This document shows positions 44,692 through 54,595 of a stretch of DNA of 64,000 bases, one piece after another (the stretch's first letter is position 1; each line of letters starts with the position of its first letter). The stretch spans positions 2,933,501 to 2,997,500 of the forward strand of contig NZ_CP136910.1 of NCBI RefSeq assembly GCF_033100115.1. Direction: 5' to 3'. The translations under genes and the position numbers were made by a program. The notes under the pieces were generated by a model. It searched no databases, was not told the DNA's origin, and saw only the letters and a program-made list of their open reading frames with translations. This DNA comes from Anaerocolumna sp. AGMB13020 (GTDB taxonomy: Bacteria > Bacillota > Clostridia > Lachnospirales > Lachnospiraceae).

Positions 44692-46452
44692 ATGAAACTA
44701 TCAAAATATATCAAACGATACTGGTACATCTACGCCATTGCCATTGTCTGTATGACGATAAGCATTGCCCTGGATATGTTATCACCACGAATATTAAAGC
44801 TTATTATTGATGATGTTATCGTTGCCGGTAAGGTGGAGCTTCTTACCAGACTTTTAATAACTATCTTTATGATTGGTGTAGGCAGAGCCCTGTTCGGCTA
44901 CTTCAAAGAGGTTCTCTTCGATTCTGTCAGCTCTAAGATCGGTGCTGATATCAGAAGAAATCTGTTCCGTCATGTCCAGAGCCTGTCCCTGGATTACTTT
45001 GATAAGAACAATACCGGAGAACTTATGTCCCGCCTGAAGGATGATGTGGATAAAGTCTGGTCTGGTGTTGGCTTTATCGGAATGCTCGTAGTAGAGGTTA
45101 TCCTGCACACCTCGCTGGTGCTCTACAGCATGTATACCCTAAGCCCCAAGCTTACTATCATACCGCTGATTGCAATGCCTATCGTTGCCTTTATTGCAAT
45201 CAGGATGGAAAAGAAGCTGGATAATGTCTATGAAGAAATCAGCGAGGAAAATGCTAAGTTAAATCTGGTGGCCCAGGAAAACCTGGCCGGTGTCAGAACA
45301 GTGAAAGCTTTTGCAAGAGAAAAATTTGAAATTGGCAAATTTCTTTCTCACAACAAACGCTATTATGAACTAAACATGAGACAGTCCAAGGTACTTATAA
45401 AATACAATCCATTTTTTCAATTCATAACCAGGCTTCTTCCGGTTGTCATTATAGTAGCCGGTGGTTTTCTGGTAATTCAGGAAGACATAACCCTTGGTAC
45501 CCTCGGTGCCTTTGCAGAATATGCCAACAATATAGTATGGCCTATGGAATTACTGGGCTGGCTCTTTAACGACATGGCCTCAGCTGCCGCATCAACTAAG
45601 AGAATCAACAAAATAATGATAGAAAAACCTACAGTTATTAACAAAGAGGATTCCACTCCCCTTGAAAAAGCTGCTGGTGATGTTGAATTTGAAAATGTCT
45701 CCTTTCATGTAAATGACACGACGGTTCTTAGAAATATAAGCTTCCACTTAGAACCAGGCAAGACCCTTGGTATCATGGGTGCCACTGGCTCAGGTAAGAC
45801 TTCTGTTATCAATCTGCTGCAGCGCTTTTATGAAACAACAGAAGGTAATATTAAGCTGGATGGTATCAATGTAAAGGATCTGTCCCTTTATGATTTAAGA
45901 AAGAATATGGCACTGGTTATGCAGGATGTATTCTTATTCTCTGATACTGTAAATGAAAATGTAAAGATGGGTCAGCGTCCTCTGTTAACGGACCAGGAAG
46001 TTATACATGCCACTATACAGGCACAGGCTTCCGACTTTATTGAGAAAATGGATGATCAGTATGATACTGTAATTGGTGAACGAGGTGTTGGTCTTTCCGG
46101 CGGTCAGAAACAGCGAATCAGTATTGCAAGAGCACTTGCAAAGAAAACACCGATTCTTATTATGGATGATTCAACCTCTGCCCTGGATATGGAAACAGAG
46201 CATCTTATACAGAAGAATTTAAATGATCTGGAGCAAACGACTAAAATTGTTATCGCTCACAGAATTTCAGCCGTCAGAAACGCTGATGAAATTATCTTCT
46301 TAGAAGACGGTGCAATTGCAGAAAGAGGCACCCACGAATCTCTCCTTGAGAAGAAGGGCTTATATTATCAGACTTATATGGCTCAGTATGGGGATTATTT
46401 AACTGATAATTCTTTAAAGAGCTTGAAGAAGGATGTATCCCTCGTCCTATAA
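44692..46452 (+). CDS. ABC exporter half-transporter with degenerate Walker B (BmrC-like)
   Basis: A 586-residue type IV ABC exporter half. Its six-helix membrane domain (about 1-310) is followed by an ATPase domain. Walker A is GATGSGKT (363-370), the signature is LSGGQ (468-472), and Walker B is ILIMDD (488-493). Asp493 stands where the catalytic Glu is expected, the mark of the inactive site in heterodimers such as BmrCD and TM287/288. It should pair with the next gene product, which has a normal Glu. GGGAGGAGG precedes the ATG. Drug or peptide export is likely. The substrate is not known. Confidence 0.87.
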   Translation: MKLSKYIKRYWYIYAIAIVCMTISIALDMLSPRILKLIIDDVIVAGKVELLTRLLITIFMIGVGRALFGYFKEVLFDSVSSKIGADIRRNLFRHVQSLSLDYFDKNNTGELMSRLKDDVDKVWSGVGFIGMLVVEVILHTSLVLYSMYTLSPKLTIIPLIAMPIVAFIAIRMEKKLDNVYEEISEENAKLNLVAQENLAGVRTVKAFAREKFEIGKFLSHNKRYYELNMRQSKVLIKYNPFFQFITRLLPVVIIVAGGFLVIQEDITLGTLGAFAEYANNIVWPMELLGWLFNDMASAAASTKRINKIMIEKPTVINKEDSTPLEKAAGDVEFENVSFHVNDTTVLRNISFHLEPGKTLGIMGATGSGKTSVINLLQRFYETTEGNIKLDGINVKDLSLYDLRKNMALVMQDVFLFSDTVNENVKMGQRPLLTDQEVIHATIQAQASDFIEKMDDQYDTVIGERGVGLSGGQKQRISIARALAKKTPILIMDDSTSALDMETEHLIQKNLNDLEQTTKIVIAHRISAVRNADEIIFLEDGAIAERGTHESLLEKKGLYYQTYMAQYGDYLTDNSLKSLKKDVSLVL

Positions 46453-46622
46453 AATCAATTTATTGCAACACCTCTCAGCTCTTTCATATACAGGGTAAAG
46501 AGGTACAAAACCTGTAAAACGTATCAATTTTTAACTTAAATTATAGCAGTTAATCAATAATAGTTATCAGACAGGTTTATGTTAAACTCGCATGCGCCAT
46601 AAAGCGCAGAAACGGAGGACTT

Positions 46623-48398
46623 ATGTCAGTTAATGCAGTCAGGGTTGATGAGAATCTGGTCGGCCCCGGTAAAATAAATACTCTTTTAAGGCTCTTTCGC
46701 TATTTGTTAGCTTATAAAAGAGAAATTATTTCCGTGCTGTTGATTATGGGTGGTACTGTAACCATCAGTCTTTTAAACCCACTTATAATTGAGCACGCAA
46801 TCAATGTCAACATAGCAGGTAAGGATGTTAACGGCCTCATAAAGCTTGGTATAGCTGCTGCTGCCTTGAACATTACCTATATACTGTTAGTAAAGCTTCG
46901 TATGTTTATAATGGCAAAGATAAGCAACACTGTTTTGCTTTCTATAAGACAGGAGCTTTACACCCACATCCAGAAGCTTAGTTTCAGCTTCTTTGACAGC
47001 CGCCCTACGGGTAAGATACTGGCACGTGTTATTGGTGATGTCAACTCCTTAAAGGACGTACTCACCAACAGTGTAACCACTCTGATCCCGGATTTTATAA
47101 CCATAGTGGCAGTTGTCGTAATCATGATGGCAAAAGATTATAAGCTGGCTTTTGCAGCTTTAATAAGCCTTCCCTTACTTATTGTTGGTATGTGGCTTAT
47201 TCAGGTTTACTCCCATGTCAGATGGCAGACATATCGAAAGAAGAATTCCAACCTGAATGCTTTTATCCATGAAGATTTATCCGGTATGCGTATTATCCAG
47301 AGCTTTACAGCTGAAAAGGAAACTTCCGATGCTTTTGACAGTATGCTCAATGAGCACAGAGGCTCCTTTATAAAAGCAATTCTCTTAAGTGATGCTTTTG
47401 GTCCTATTATCGATTTCTGCTGGGGTATTGGTACTGTTTCTCTTTTCTTCTTCGGAATAAAGATGACAGGAGACAATGTTACTCCCATCGGTACATTGAT
47501 TGCCTTCAGTTCCTATATCTCCATGTTCTGGAGGCCAATTATGAATCTGAGCAACTTTTATAACCAGCTGGTAACCAATATATCCGGTGCAGAACGTATC
47601 TTTGAGATTATGGACACCGATCCTGATATCAACGATGAGAATGATTCCAAAGAACTTCCCCAAATCAAAGGTGAAGTATATTTTGATCATGTAACTTTTG
47701 CTTATGATAAAGATACTCAGGTCTTAAATGATGTAAGCTTTCATATCAAACCCGGTGAGACCATCGCTTTGGTTGGACCTACTGGTGCCGGTAAAACAAC
47801 TGTGGTTAACCTGATCAGCCGTTTTTATGATATACAAGAAGGTAATATCTATATCGACGGTAATAATATCCGTAATGTATCCATTGAAAGCTTACGTATG
47901 CAGATGGGTATCATGACACAGGATAACTTCCTGTTCTCCGGTACTATAAAGGATAATCTGAAGTATGGTAAGCTAGATGCAACCGATGAAGAAATCATCG
48001 CTGCTGCCAAAGCAGTCAATGCCCATGACTTCATTATCAAAATGGAAAAAGGTTATGATACGGAATTAAAAGAAAGAGGAGCCGGGCTATCTGCCGGACA
48101 AAAGCAGCTCTTAGCCTTTGCCAGAACTATGGTATCCATGCCTAAAATTCTTATACTTGACGAGGCAACCTCAAGTATTGATACACATACAGAATTACTG
48201 GTACAGCAAGGTATCGAAGTTCTCCTAAAGGGACGTACCTCCTTCGTTATCGCCCATCGCTTGTCCACAATACAGAAAGCTGACAGAATCTTTTACATCG
48301 ACAATGGAGGCATTGTTGAAGAAGGCAGCCCGAAAGAGTTACTGGAAAAGAAAGGCGCTTATTACGAGCTCTATATGGCTCAGTTTAAGAACCTTTAA
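46623..48398 (+). CDS. ABC exporter half-transporter with canonical Walker B (BmrD-like)
   Basis: A 591-residue partner with an N-terminal extension of about 20 residues, six membrane helices (about 35-315) and an ATPase domain. Walker A is GPTGAGKT (385-392) and Walker B is ILILDE (509-514) with catalytic Glu514. The signature is LSAGQ (489-493) instead of LSGGQ, which in heterodimers lies in the degenerate site formed with the partner. GGAGG precedes the ATG. It follows the first half gene by 170 bases. The complementary faults of the two subunits strongly suggest one asymmetric exporter. Confidence 0.88.
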   Translation: MSVNAVRVDENLVGPGKINTLLRLFRYLLAYKREIISVLLIMGGTVTISLLNPLIIEHAINVNIAGKDVNGLIKLGIAAAALNITYILLVKLRMFIMAKISNTVLLSIRQELYTHIQKLSFSFFDSRPTGKILARVIGDVNSLKDVLTNSVTTLIPDFITIVAVVVIMMAKDYKLAFAALISLPLLIVGMWLIQVYSHVRWQTYRKKNSNLNAFIHEDLSGMRIIQSFTAEKETSDAFDSMLNEHRGSFIKAILLSDAFGPIIDFCWGIGTVSLFFFGIKMTGDNVTPIGTLIAFSSYISMFWRPIMNLSNFYNQLVTNISGAERIFEIMDTDPDINDENDSKELPQIKGEVYFDHVTFAYDKDTQVLNDVSFHIKPGETIALVGPTGAGKTTVVNLISRFYDIQEGNIYIDGNNIRNVSIESLRMQMGIMTQDNFLFSGTIKDNLKYGKLDATDEEIIAAAKAVNAHDFIIKMEKGYDTELKERGAGLSAGQKQLLAFARTMVSMPKILILDEATSSIDTHTELLVQQGIEVLLKGRTSFVIAHRLSTIQKADRIFYIDNGGIVEEGSPKELLEKKGAYYELYMAQFKNL

Positions 48399-48485
48399 TT
48401 ACGCTAAAAGCAACGGCTACCGAATTGATTATCTCCTACGATGCAGCTTTTCATCAATTCAAAATACCGTTGAGAATAAATCATA

Positions 48486-48507
48486 GTGATATCGTTTCTG
48501 ATATCAC
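48486..48507 (+). repeat. Perfect hairpin after the exporter genes
   Basis: GTGATATC and GATATCAC flank a six-base loop. It is part of a structured 3' region and has no T tract. Confidence 0.5.
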
Positions 48508-48560
48508 AGGAATGGCTGATTTATACTGCTGTTCCATTCTTTAAGAGTTTTAATTCTTAT

Positions 48561-48609
48561 AAAACGAAAGCAGGAAGCAGCCTATACGTGTTGCTTCCTG
48601 CTTTCGTTT
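48561..48609 (+). terminator. Strong terminator after the exporter operon
   Basis: AAACGAAAGCAGGAAGCA pairs with TGCTTCCTGCTTTCGTTT around an 11-base loop. The stem is about 18 bp and is followed by a T-rich repeat. Confidence 0.8.
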
Positions 48610-48662
48610 ACCTTCTTTTATTTACCTTCTTTTATTTACCTTCTTTTATTTACCTTCTTTCG
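48607..48662. repeat. 14-bp tandem repeat, four copies
   Basis: The unit TTTACCTTCTTTTA occurs three times exactly and once with a changed end (TTTACCTTCTTTCG). It begins inside the last bases of the terminator stem and ends just before a promoter. Confidence 0.85.
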
Positions 48663-48668
48663 TTTAAC

Positions 48669-48698
48669 TTGTCCCCTGCTGCCTCCTTCTGATATAAT
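48669..48698 (+). promoter_or_regulatory. Sigma-A promoter of the first two-component operon
   Basis: TTGTCC (48669-48674) and TATAAT (48693-48698) are 18 bases apart and lie about 60 bases before the response regulator start. Confidence 0.65.
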
Positions 48699-48759
48699 GA
48701 AGCAATCAACATAGATCTAAGCAATTATGAATACCTATAACCGGAATGAGGAGTTAAGA

Positions 48760-49437
48760 ATGGTAAGAATACTATTTTTAGAAGATGAGCCTACAATAAA
48801 AGAGGTTTTGATGGAATATATGAAAATGAAGCAATATGATGTCACACCTGCGGAAGATGGAAATGAAGCAATCCAGTTGCTGGAAGAGCAGGACTTCGAT
48901 CTGGCCGTACTTGATATAATGGTTCCAGGTAAAAATGGACTCGAAGTACTACGCCACATCAGGGACAGAAAACCTTCCATGGCAGCTATCATGCTTACTG
49001 CTATTGATGACGAACCAACACAGGTAAAGGCTTTTAATCTCTATGCAGATGATTATGTAGTAAAACCTGTCTCACCTATAATATTACTGAAAAGAATAGA
49101 AACCATATTAAGAAGAACAGCTGTAGCAGATAAGAAAGCCGTAATAACAAAAGGACTTTACCTGAATGAAGAAGCCTATCAGGCCTTTTACGATAATGTA
49201 TCCCTGCAGCTTACCTTAAGCGAGTTCCTGCTATTACATACTCTTAAAAAGGAAGCCATGCGTGCTTTTACAAGAGAACAGCTTATACTTAGAATATTTA
49301 ACGAAGATTATATCGGCAATGACCGTATCATAGATGCACATATAAAGAATTTACGCAAGAAACTGCCTAAAAATTATATTCGCACGGTAATTGGTGTGGG
49401 TTATCAATTTAAGGAAGTTACAGCAGAAGCAGAATGA
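48760..49437 (+). CDS. OmpR-family response regulator
   Basis: A 225-residue regulator. ATG 48760 follows GAGGAG. An in-frame start 11 codons earlier overlaps that site. The receiver domain (1-120) has acidic LEDE, phospho-Asp in AVLDIMVPGKNG, and the KPVSP lysine. The C-terminal winged helix (about 130-225) ends with RTVIGVGYQF. It overlaps the kinase region (ATGA at its stop), and an ABC-2 transporter follows, so it probably turns that transporter on in response to an envelope signal or antibiotic. Confidence 0.9.
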   Translation: MVRILFLEDEPTIKEVLMEYMKMKQYDVTPAEDGNEAIQLLEEQDFDLAVLDIMVPGKNGLEVLRHIRDRKPSMAAIMLTAIDDEPTQVKAFNLYADDYVVKPVSPIILLKRIETILRRTAVADKKAVITKGLYLNEEAYQAFYDNVSLQLTLSEFLLLHTLKKEAMRAFTREQLILRIFNEDYIGNDRIIDAHIKNLRKKLPKNYIRTVIGVGYQFKEVTAEAE

Positions 49438-49445
49438 GGTGTTCC

Positions 49446-51002
49446 ATGAATCTATCCAGAAAAACATTGATTTACAGCAGTATTATTTCATTGATAATTA
49501 TGACGCTCTTAGTTGGCTATTTCATACTCATGGTACCATCACTTTATGTAGCTTACATGCAGGATAGAAATTATGCCTCAATCGTAAGCCTGCAGAAGGG
49601 TTATATGAAGACCGGCAGTTACGATAACCTTGAAGTGAAGAACCCCAGCGGTACGCTTACCGTTGAAATTCCGCTGACAGGGGATTACTTCTATGCGGTT
49701 AATCAGTTCTTTAAACTTACCGTTCACATAGATAATGAAGAGCTGCTTAAAATCCTTGATAAGCTGAGATACTATGCCAGAAATACGGATGAGATAAAGG
49801 ACATACAGGAAGAGGATATCTCTTTTGATAAGTTTAAAGAACTGCTGACTCTTGATAAGTTCATTCCTGCGGATTACCCACTGCAATTTGACTTTAATTT
49901 TCATGAGTATAAAGAGGCCTATCAGCTAATTTCTTCAAAATTCCATAAGGAATCCTCAGAATTGTTGATATATGAATCTAATATAACGGACGGAAGCAAT
50001 TTCTATACCAGTTATATAGCTTTAGGTTTGACGGATGCTTCCATTGATATTACCCTGCTGCCGGTTATGACTCCACGAATTGATGAGATAAAACCGGTTA
50101 TACTTCAAAGTCTCCCAATGCTAATTGCTGTGTCGTTGCTGCTAATACTGATATCCTCCCAGCTCTTTTCAAGGCTTATCATAAATCCAATTATAAGATT
50201 GTCTAACCATGCGAGGCGAATGAAGTATTCTGAGGAATTGTATCTGAAACCAATACCGGTAACCGGAAACGACGAAATCAGCAGCCTCGCTGAAAGTCTG
50301 AATGAGCTGTACCTAAAGATTCAGAAAAGCTATCAGGAATTAGAAGAGAAAAATCAATATCTTGCAGAAGAAAATAAGAGGCAGGAGGTATTCTTACGTG
50401 CTTCCTCTCATCAGCTTAAGACTCCAATAGCTGCCGCCCTGCTCCTGGTAGAAGGCATGATTAATGAAATCGGAAAATACAAGGATACCAAAGCATATCT
50501 CCCCCAGGTAAAGGGGCAGCTTCAGTCCATGAAGAAGATTGTAGAGGATATCCTGTATCTGAACCACTGCTCTCCGGCAATACAAACAGATCCACTCTCA
50601 TTGGATGACCTTATAATTGAGTGTATCAGCTATTACCAGGTTCAGTTGGACGAGAAAGCAATTCAAATAAGCACAACAGGACAGAGTAAAAGTCTTTACA
50701 CCGATCCCGAATTGCTTAAAAAAATCCTTGATAACCTGCTATCCAATGCAATTAGCTTTACGCCGAAAGCAGGTAAGATAACCATATTATACGAAAGCAA
50801 CCGATTATGTATCATAAACTCCAATGCTGCAATTGATGAGGAATTGCTTCCCCATGTGTTTGAACCCTTTGTATCCAGCATAACCAAGTCCCGGGCACAT
50901 GGGCTTGGACTATATGTGGTATCTTATTATGCGAAATTACTGAAATTCCATGTAAAGCTCAGCAATATAAAAGAAGGCGTTATGGCTGAATTATATTTTT
51001 AA
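49446..51002 (+). CDS. Sensor histidine kinase
   Basis: A 518-residue membrane kinase. ATG 49446 follows GAGGTG. The ATG at 49434, which overlaps the regulator stop, is possible. TM1 lies near 8-30, an extracytoplasmic sensor near 31-215, TM2 near 216-238 and a HAMP-like linker (SNHARRMKYSEELYLKP). The H-box is ASSHQLKTPIAA, the N-box NLLSNAISFT, and the G-box SRAHGLGLYVV. The large outer domain suggests it senses an external ligand directly. It partners the response regulator upstream. Confidence 0.9.
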   Translation: MNLSRKTLIYSSIISLIIMTLLVGYFILMVPSLYVAYMQDRNYASIVSLQKGYMKTGSYDNLEVKNPSGTLTVEIPLTGDYFYAVNQFFKLTVHIDNEELLKILDKLRYYARNTDEIKDIQEEDISFDKFKELLTLDKFIPADYPLQFDFNFHEYKEAYQLISSKFHKESSELLIYESNITDGSNFYTSYIALGLTDASIDITLLPVMTPRIDEIKPVILQSLPMLIAVSLLLILISSQLFSRLIINPIIRLSNHARRMKYSEELYLKPIPVTGNDEISSLAESLNELYLKIQKSYQELEEKNQYLAEENKRQEVFLRASSHQLKTPIAAALLLVEGMINEIGKYKDTKAYLPQVKGQLQSMKKIVEDILYLNHCSPAIQTDPLSLDDLIIECISYYQVQLDEKAIQISTTGQSKSLYTDPELLKKILDNLLSNAISFTPKAGKITILYESNRLCIINSNAAIDEELLPHVFEPFVSSITKSRAHGLGLYVVSYYAKLLKFHVKLSNIKEGVMAELYF

Positions 51003-51133
51003 TCTATTATATCAAACTTATACGATAGTAATATGTGCATTACACCTACATAGAATCTTCATTTCAAATTCATATGTTTTTGTTAAAATATATCCATCAG
51101 CAGAAAGCAGCTGGCGAAAGGATCAGAAATATC

Positions 51134-52000
51134 ATGATGACAATCAATCAGGTAAAAGTTAGTTATGGTAATCAAATAGCCCTAACAATAAATAACCCTA
51201 TAAGTTTTAAAGCCGGTGACCGTATCGGGATCATCGGCTCAAACGGTGCAGGGAAATCAACCTTTGTAAAAACCATTCTGGGTTTAACAAATTATCAGGG
51301 AAGTATTACAACCGACCTCCAACCAGAGGAAATGGCTGTGCATATGCAATACAATAATTATGCGAATACCATGGCCGTAAAGCATATAATAGAAGCCGTT
51401 CTGTATACCAGAATAAAAAAGAACAAACTCCTGCAGGATTTAATAACCTTTTTTGATTTTGAAGATTGTTTGAATAAGAAATACGCAGCTCTCTCAGGAG
51501 GTCAAAAACAGAGGCTTACCATCATACTTGTATTGATTCAAGACTCACCTCTGGTATTTTTTGATGAGGTAACCTCAGGCCTGGATTTCGAAACAAGACA
51601 AAAGCTTATGTCCAAGTTGGTGGATTGGTACAGTAATAAAAATACTACTTTGTGCGTAGTTTCACATTACTATGAGGAACTGGAACAACTGGTAAATAAG
51701 CTGTTAATATTAGAGCAAGGGCAAGTTGTAGATTTCGGCAGCAAAGAGGAGCTATTTCGTAAATATTGCGGAAAGACCGTAATAACACTTGATAATACGG
51801 AGCAAAACCAAAGAATTATGAGTAACTTCCCAAAACTTGCAGCACCTGCTCACTTAATCGCTCTCTCCTGTCATAATAATGAGGAAGAAAAACAGATAGC
51901 GGAAATTCTCATTAAAGAAGACATTAACTTTAAACGCAGTAATGATAATATTGAAATTATGTCCATCAATGCAAAATTGAGCTTTCAGAATAAAAAATAG
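51134..52000 (+). CDS. ABC transporter ATP-binding protein
   Basis: An ATPase of about 289 residues. The start is ATG 51134 or 51137, with AAAGGA upstream at 11-14 bases. A longer ORF from 51035 has no ribosome site. Walker A is GSNGAGKS, the signature LSGGQ, and Walker B LVFFDE, followed by TSGLD. After about 200 the sequence is divergent. It should power the ABC-2 type permease encoded 177 bases downstream. With the two-component system it resembles antimicrobial peptide defence modules, though no BceB-like large permease is present. Confidence 0.87.
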   Translation: MMTINQVKVSYGNQIALTINNPISFKAGDRIGIIGSNGAGKSTFVKTILGLTNYQGSITTDLQPEEMAVHMQYNNYANTMAVKHIIEAVLYTRIKKNKLLQDLITFFDFEDCLNKKYAALSGGQKQRLTIILVLIQDSPLVFFDEVTSGLDFETRQKLMSKLVDWYSNKNTTLCVVSHYYEELEQLVNKLLILEQGQVVDFGSKEELFRKYCGKTVITLDNTEQNQRIMSNFPKLAAPAHLIALSCHNNEEEKQIAEILIKEDINFKRSNDNIEIMSINAKLSFQNKK

Positions 52001-52177
52001 ATTATACCTATCAATAATTTAAAAGCAAGTATTTAAATAATAAATTTCATTTATAGTAACTTGCATCCACAGTAACTTATATTTACATTATCTTTCATTA
52101 ATTATAACATTCATAATGACATCTATTAATAAAAGATGTCGACAAAAATTATATCTGTTTGAAAAGAGGTTTGTATT

Positions 52178-52954
52178 ATGAATAAAAAAAGGCTCAATTG
52201 GTATTTAATCAGCTATGAACTACGAAATATAATCGGCAATATCTTTGTTATTTTTTTCGGTGTTTTCTTCCCAATTATTATGTCAGCCCTGTTCTCAGTC
52301 ATGTTGAAATCGCAAATACCGGAAAATATGTATTCAGAAACCGTAACCGGTCTTTTTATAACCATGAGTATGATTATTCCAATGGCGGTCCTTCTTATTG
52401 GTTATGCAGCAAACTATTCACAGGAGTTGGAAAAGGATGTACCCTTACGCCTAAATCTCTTCGGTTTTACAGAAAAAACAATGCTGCTTGCAAAAATGGT
52501 ATCCTATCTTATTTTTACAACCGCAGCCTTTATCATTTATGCAATAGTTGACTTATTCATACTTGATTTACAGACACCTAAAATCAGTTCTGCTGTCTTC
52601 TTTGTCCTATCCCTATACGCACTTTCTATAATATTTTTTATGCTGGCTCATGGATTGGCAACTATATTACGCAAATTCGGTCCCACCTACGCGGTATGCA
52701 TGTTCCTCTATTTTGGCTTCATGATCTTATGCGGAATGATGGGTATTACTGTTGACCAGCTTCCTTCTGGTGTAAAGACCGTAGCAAAAGTATTTCCTAT
52801 GTCCTATATAAGCAGTGACTTTATAACCTTCTGGCAGGGTGGTGAATATAACTTTGCACCTTTCGTCCAATCCCTCCTGTTCTTTGGAGCGGTTTCAGCT
52901 ATCATACTAATCTTTAGTATTCGTAAAAACCAGAGAGTTCTAAAAGCAAATTAA
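52178..52954 (+). CDS. ABC-2 type transporter permease
   Basis: A 258-residue membrane protein with six hydrophobic segments (near 20-40, 60-80, 105-128, 138-160, 170-190 and 228-248). This fits ABC-2 exporter permeases, which extrude lipids, drugs or peptides. AAAGAGG lies before the ATG. It partners the ATPase gene upstream. The 177-base gap between them is AT-rich, with no obvious promoter. Confidence 0.83.
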   Translation: MNKKRLNWYLISYELRNIIGNIFVIFFGVFFPIIMSALFSVMLKSQIPENMYSETVTGLFITMSMIIPMAVLLIGYAANYSQELEKDVPLRLNLFGFTEKTMLLAKMVSYLIFTTAAFIIYAIVDLFILDLQTPKISSAVFFVLSLYALSIIFFMLAHGLATILRKFGPTYAVCMFLYFGFMILCGMMGITVDQLPSGVKTVAKVFPMSYISSDFITFWQGGEYNFAPFVQSLLFFGAVSAIILIFSIRKNQRVLKAN

Positions 52955-53084
52955 GACCACTAAATAATTTTTCCTGAATCTGGCGTTTCCATTCTATAAA
53001 GAAACACTCTTCCTTAAGCATTTTAGGCACCGCCAACAAGCAAGCTTTACTCCAGGAAACAGAATCTTATTTATACAAAAAAAC

Positions 53085-53121
53085 TGCCGGCAGGCCCTTC
53101 GATACACCTGCCGGCAACTTT
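53085..53121. terminator. Bidirectional terminator
   Basis: TGCCGGCAGG and CCTGCCGGCA form a perfect 10-bp GC-rich stem. TTTTT follows on the plus strand and AAAAAAA precedes it, so it serves both the ABC-2 permease and the convergent kinase gene. Confidence 0.9.
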
Positions 53122-53149
53122 TTATCATTTAAAATAGTGCCGTATAACA

Positions 53150-54595
53150 TTAAAATCTTCTAGGCAGTGTTATGGTAAAGGTGGTCCCCTTCGTAAATTG
53201 TGATCGTACTTTTATTTTACCCGTATGACCAAGTACAATCAGTTTTGCAATAGATAATCCCAGGCCATGGCCTCCTATCTTTGCACCTCTGACCTGATCG
53301 GAACGATAGAATCGTTCAAATATATGCTCAACATCTTTTCTTGTCATACCCAGTCCGGTATCACTTACATTAATTACACAATCTCCGTCATCATCCTGGC
53401 AGGTTATTGTAATGGTATCCCCTTCCTCAGAATATTTAACAGCATTGTCGATAAATATACGAATAGCCTGCTTCAGAGCCTGTTTGTCACCATATACCTC
53501 TACATCCTGCAGAACAGATGCTTCTATAACACGGTCTTTTACAACAATCTTTGTCTCCTTTACCATTTCTTCCACAACATCGCACATGTTAAATCTATGT
53601 TTGTCCAGCTTTAGGGTTTTCTTATCATGCCTTGAAAGAAAAAGTAATTTCTCTACCAGATCCTGCATTGCTTTCGCTTCATTATTAATGGCGTCTATGG
53701 ATTCCAGCATAACTTCTTTATTACTTGTTCCCCATCTGTTTAAGAGATTGGCATAACCCTGTATGACTGCTATAGGCGTACGAAGCTCATGAGAGGCATC
53801 GGATACAAATTGCTTCTGACTTTCATAGGAAATTTCCAAACGATCCAGCATATTGTTTATTACAGCTGCAAGATCCTTTAATTCATTTTTTGTACCTTCC
53901 ACATTAAGCCGCCTGCTCCCAAGATTATTAACAGTAAGACGATTTGCAGTCTCTGACATCTCAAATATAGGCTCCAGCAAAGTCCTGTCACTCTTTTTTC
54001 CAAAATGGGTAATAACATATACCAAAAATAAATACAATAAACCAACGCAAAGCAAGAGCATATTTAATTCTTTAAGACTGGCGGCAAGGTCATACTGAAA
54101 TAGGATATCAACTAAAGCTCCATTAACCACTACCTCCTTATGTTCTTCTACTATAACGGCCAGGTCGCTTTCATCAAAAACTCCACTGATATAAATTGAA
54201 TCAAAGAGCTTTTTCTCTCCGGTAAGATCCTTTTCCAGGTTGTTAAAAAGAATAACTCCGGTATTATTATCCACTGCTTTATAATGAATGCCAAGCAAAG
54301 CAAAAGTACTGTCATTATTACTGGCGTTTTCCTCCGGAAAACCTTCTTCTACAGCTTCCTCCAATATTACCTCTGCGCTGTCATGCATCTGTAGCTTCTC
54401 ACCCCACAAAAACAGAAGGGAGAAGAAACATAAAAACAGGACACCGTTTATTATTAGCAGCTTCAGATAATGAAGGGAAATTCGAAAAGCGATAGAAAAA
54501 CGAAAATTTCCCAGCCAGACTTCCCGCTTCTTTCGGAAAGGAAGTACAATCCTTATAAGGAACTGCCTTAAGGATTCTTTAAAATTAACCTTCAT
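53150..54595 (-). CDS. Sensor histidine kinase, second two-component system
   Basis: A 481-residue kinase with TM1 near 40-62, an extracytoplasmic part to about 180, TM2 near 183-203 and a HAMP domain. The H-box is SDASHELRTPIAVIQGYANLL, the N-box IFIDNAVKYS, and the G-boxes DTGLGM and HGLGLSIAK. It overlaps its response regulator by 11 bases, so the two are cotranscribed. The layout resembles ArlS/CssS-type envelope stress kinases. The signal is unknown. Confidence 0.9.
   Translation of the reverse strand: MKVNFKESLRQFLIRIVLPFRKKREVWLGNFRFSIAFRISLHYLKLLIINGVLFLCFFSLLFLWGEKLQMHDSAEVILEEAVEEGFPEENASNNDSTFALLGIHYKAVDNNTGVILFNNLEKDLTGEKKLFDSIYISGVFDESDLAVIVEEHKEVVVNGALVDILFQYDLAASLKELNMLLLCVGLLYLFLVYVITHFGKKSDRTLLEPIFEMSETANRLTVNNLGSRRLNVEGTKNELKDLAAVINNMLDRLEISYESQKQFVSDASHELRTPIAVIQGYANLLNRWGTSNKEVMLESIDAINNEAKAMQDLVEKLLFLSRHDKKTLKLDKHRFNMCDVVEEMVKETKIVVKDRVIEASVLQDVEVYGDKQALKQAIRIFIDNAVKYSEEGDTITITCQDDDGDCVINVSDTGLGMTRKDVEHIFERFYRSDQVRGAKIGGHGLGLSIAKLIVLGHTGKIKVRSQFTKGTTFTITLPRRF

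Noticed and set aside
44692..46452. Inactive pseudogene because of the missing catalytic Glu
   Set aside because: The frame is intact, and Asp at this position is normal in one half of heterodimeric exporters.
51035..51133. Longer start for the ABC ATPase gene
   Set aside because: The first 33 residues precede the conserved ATPase start and have no ribosome site.
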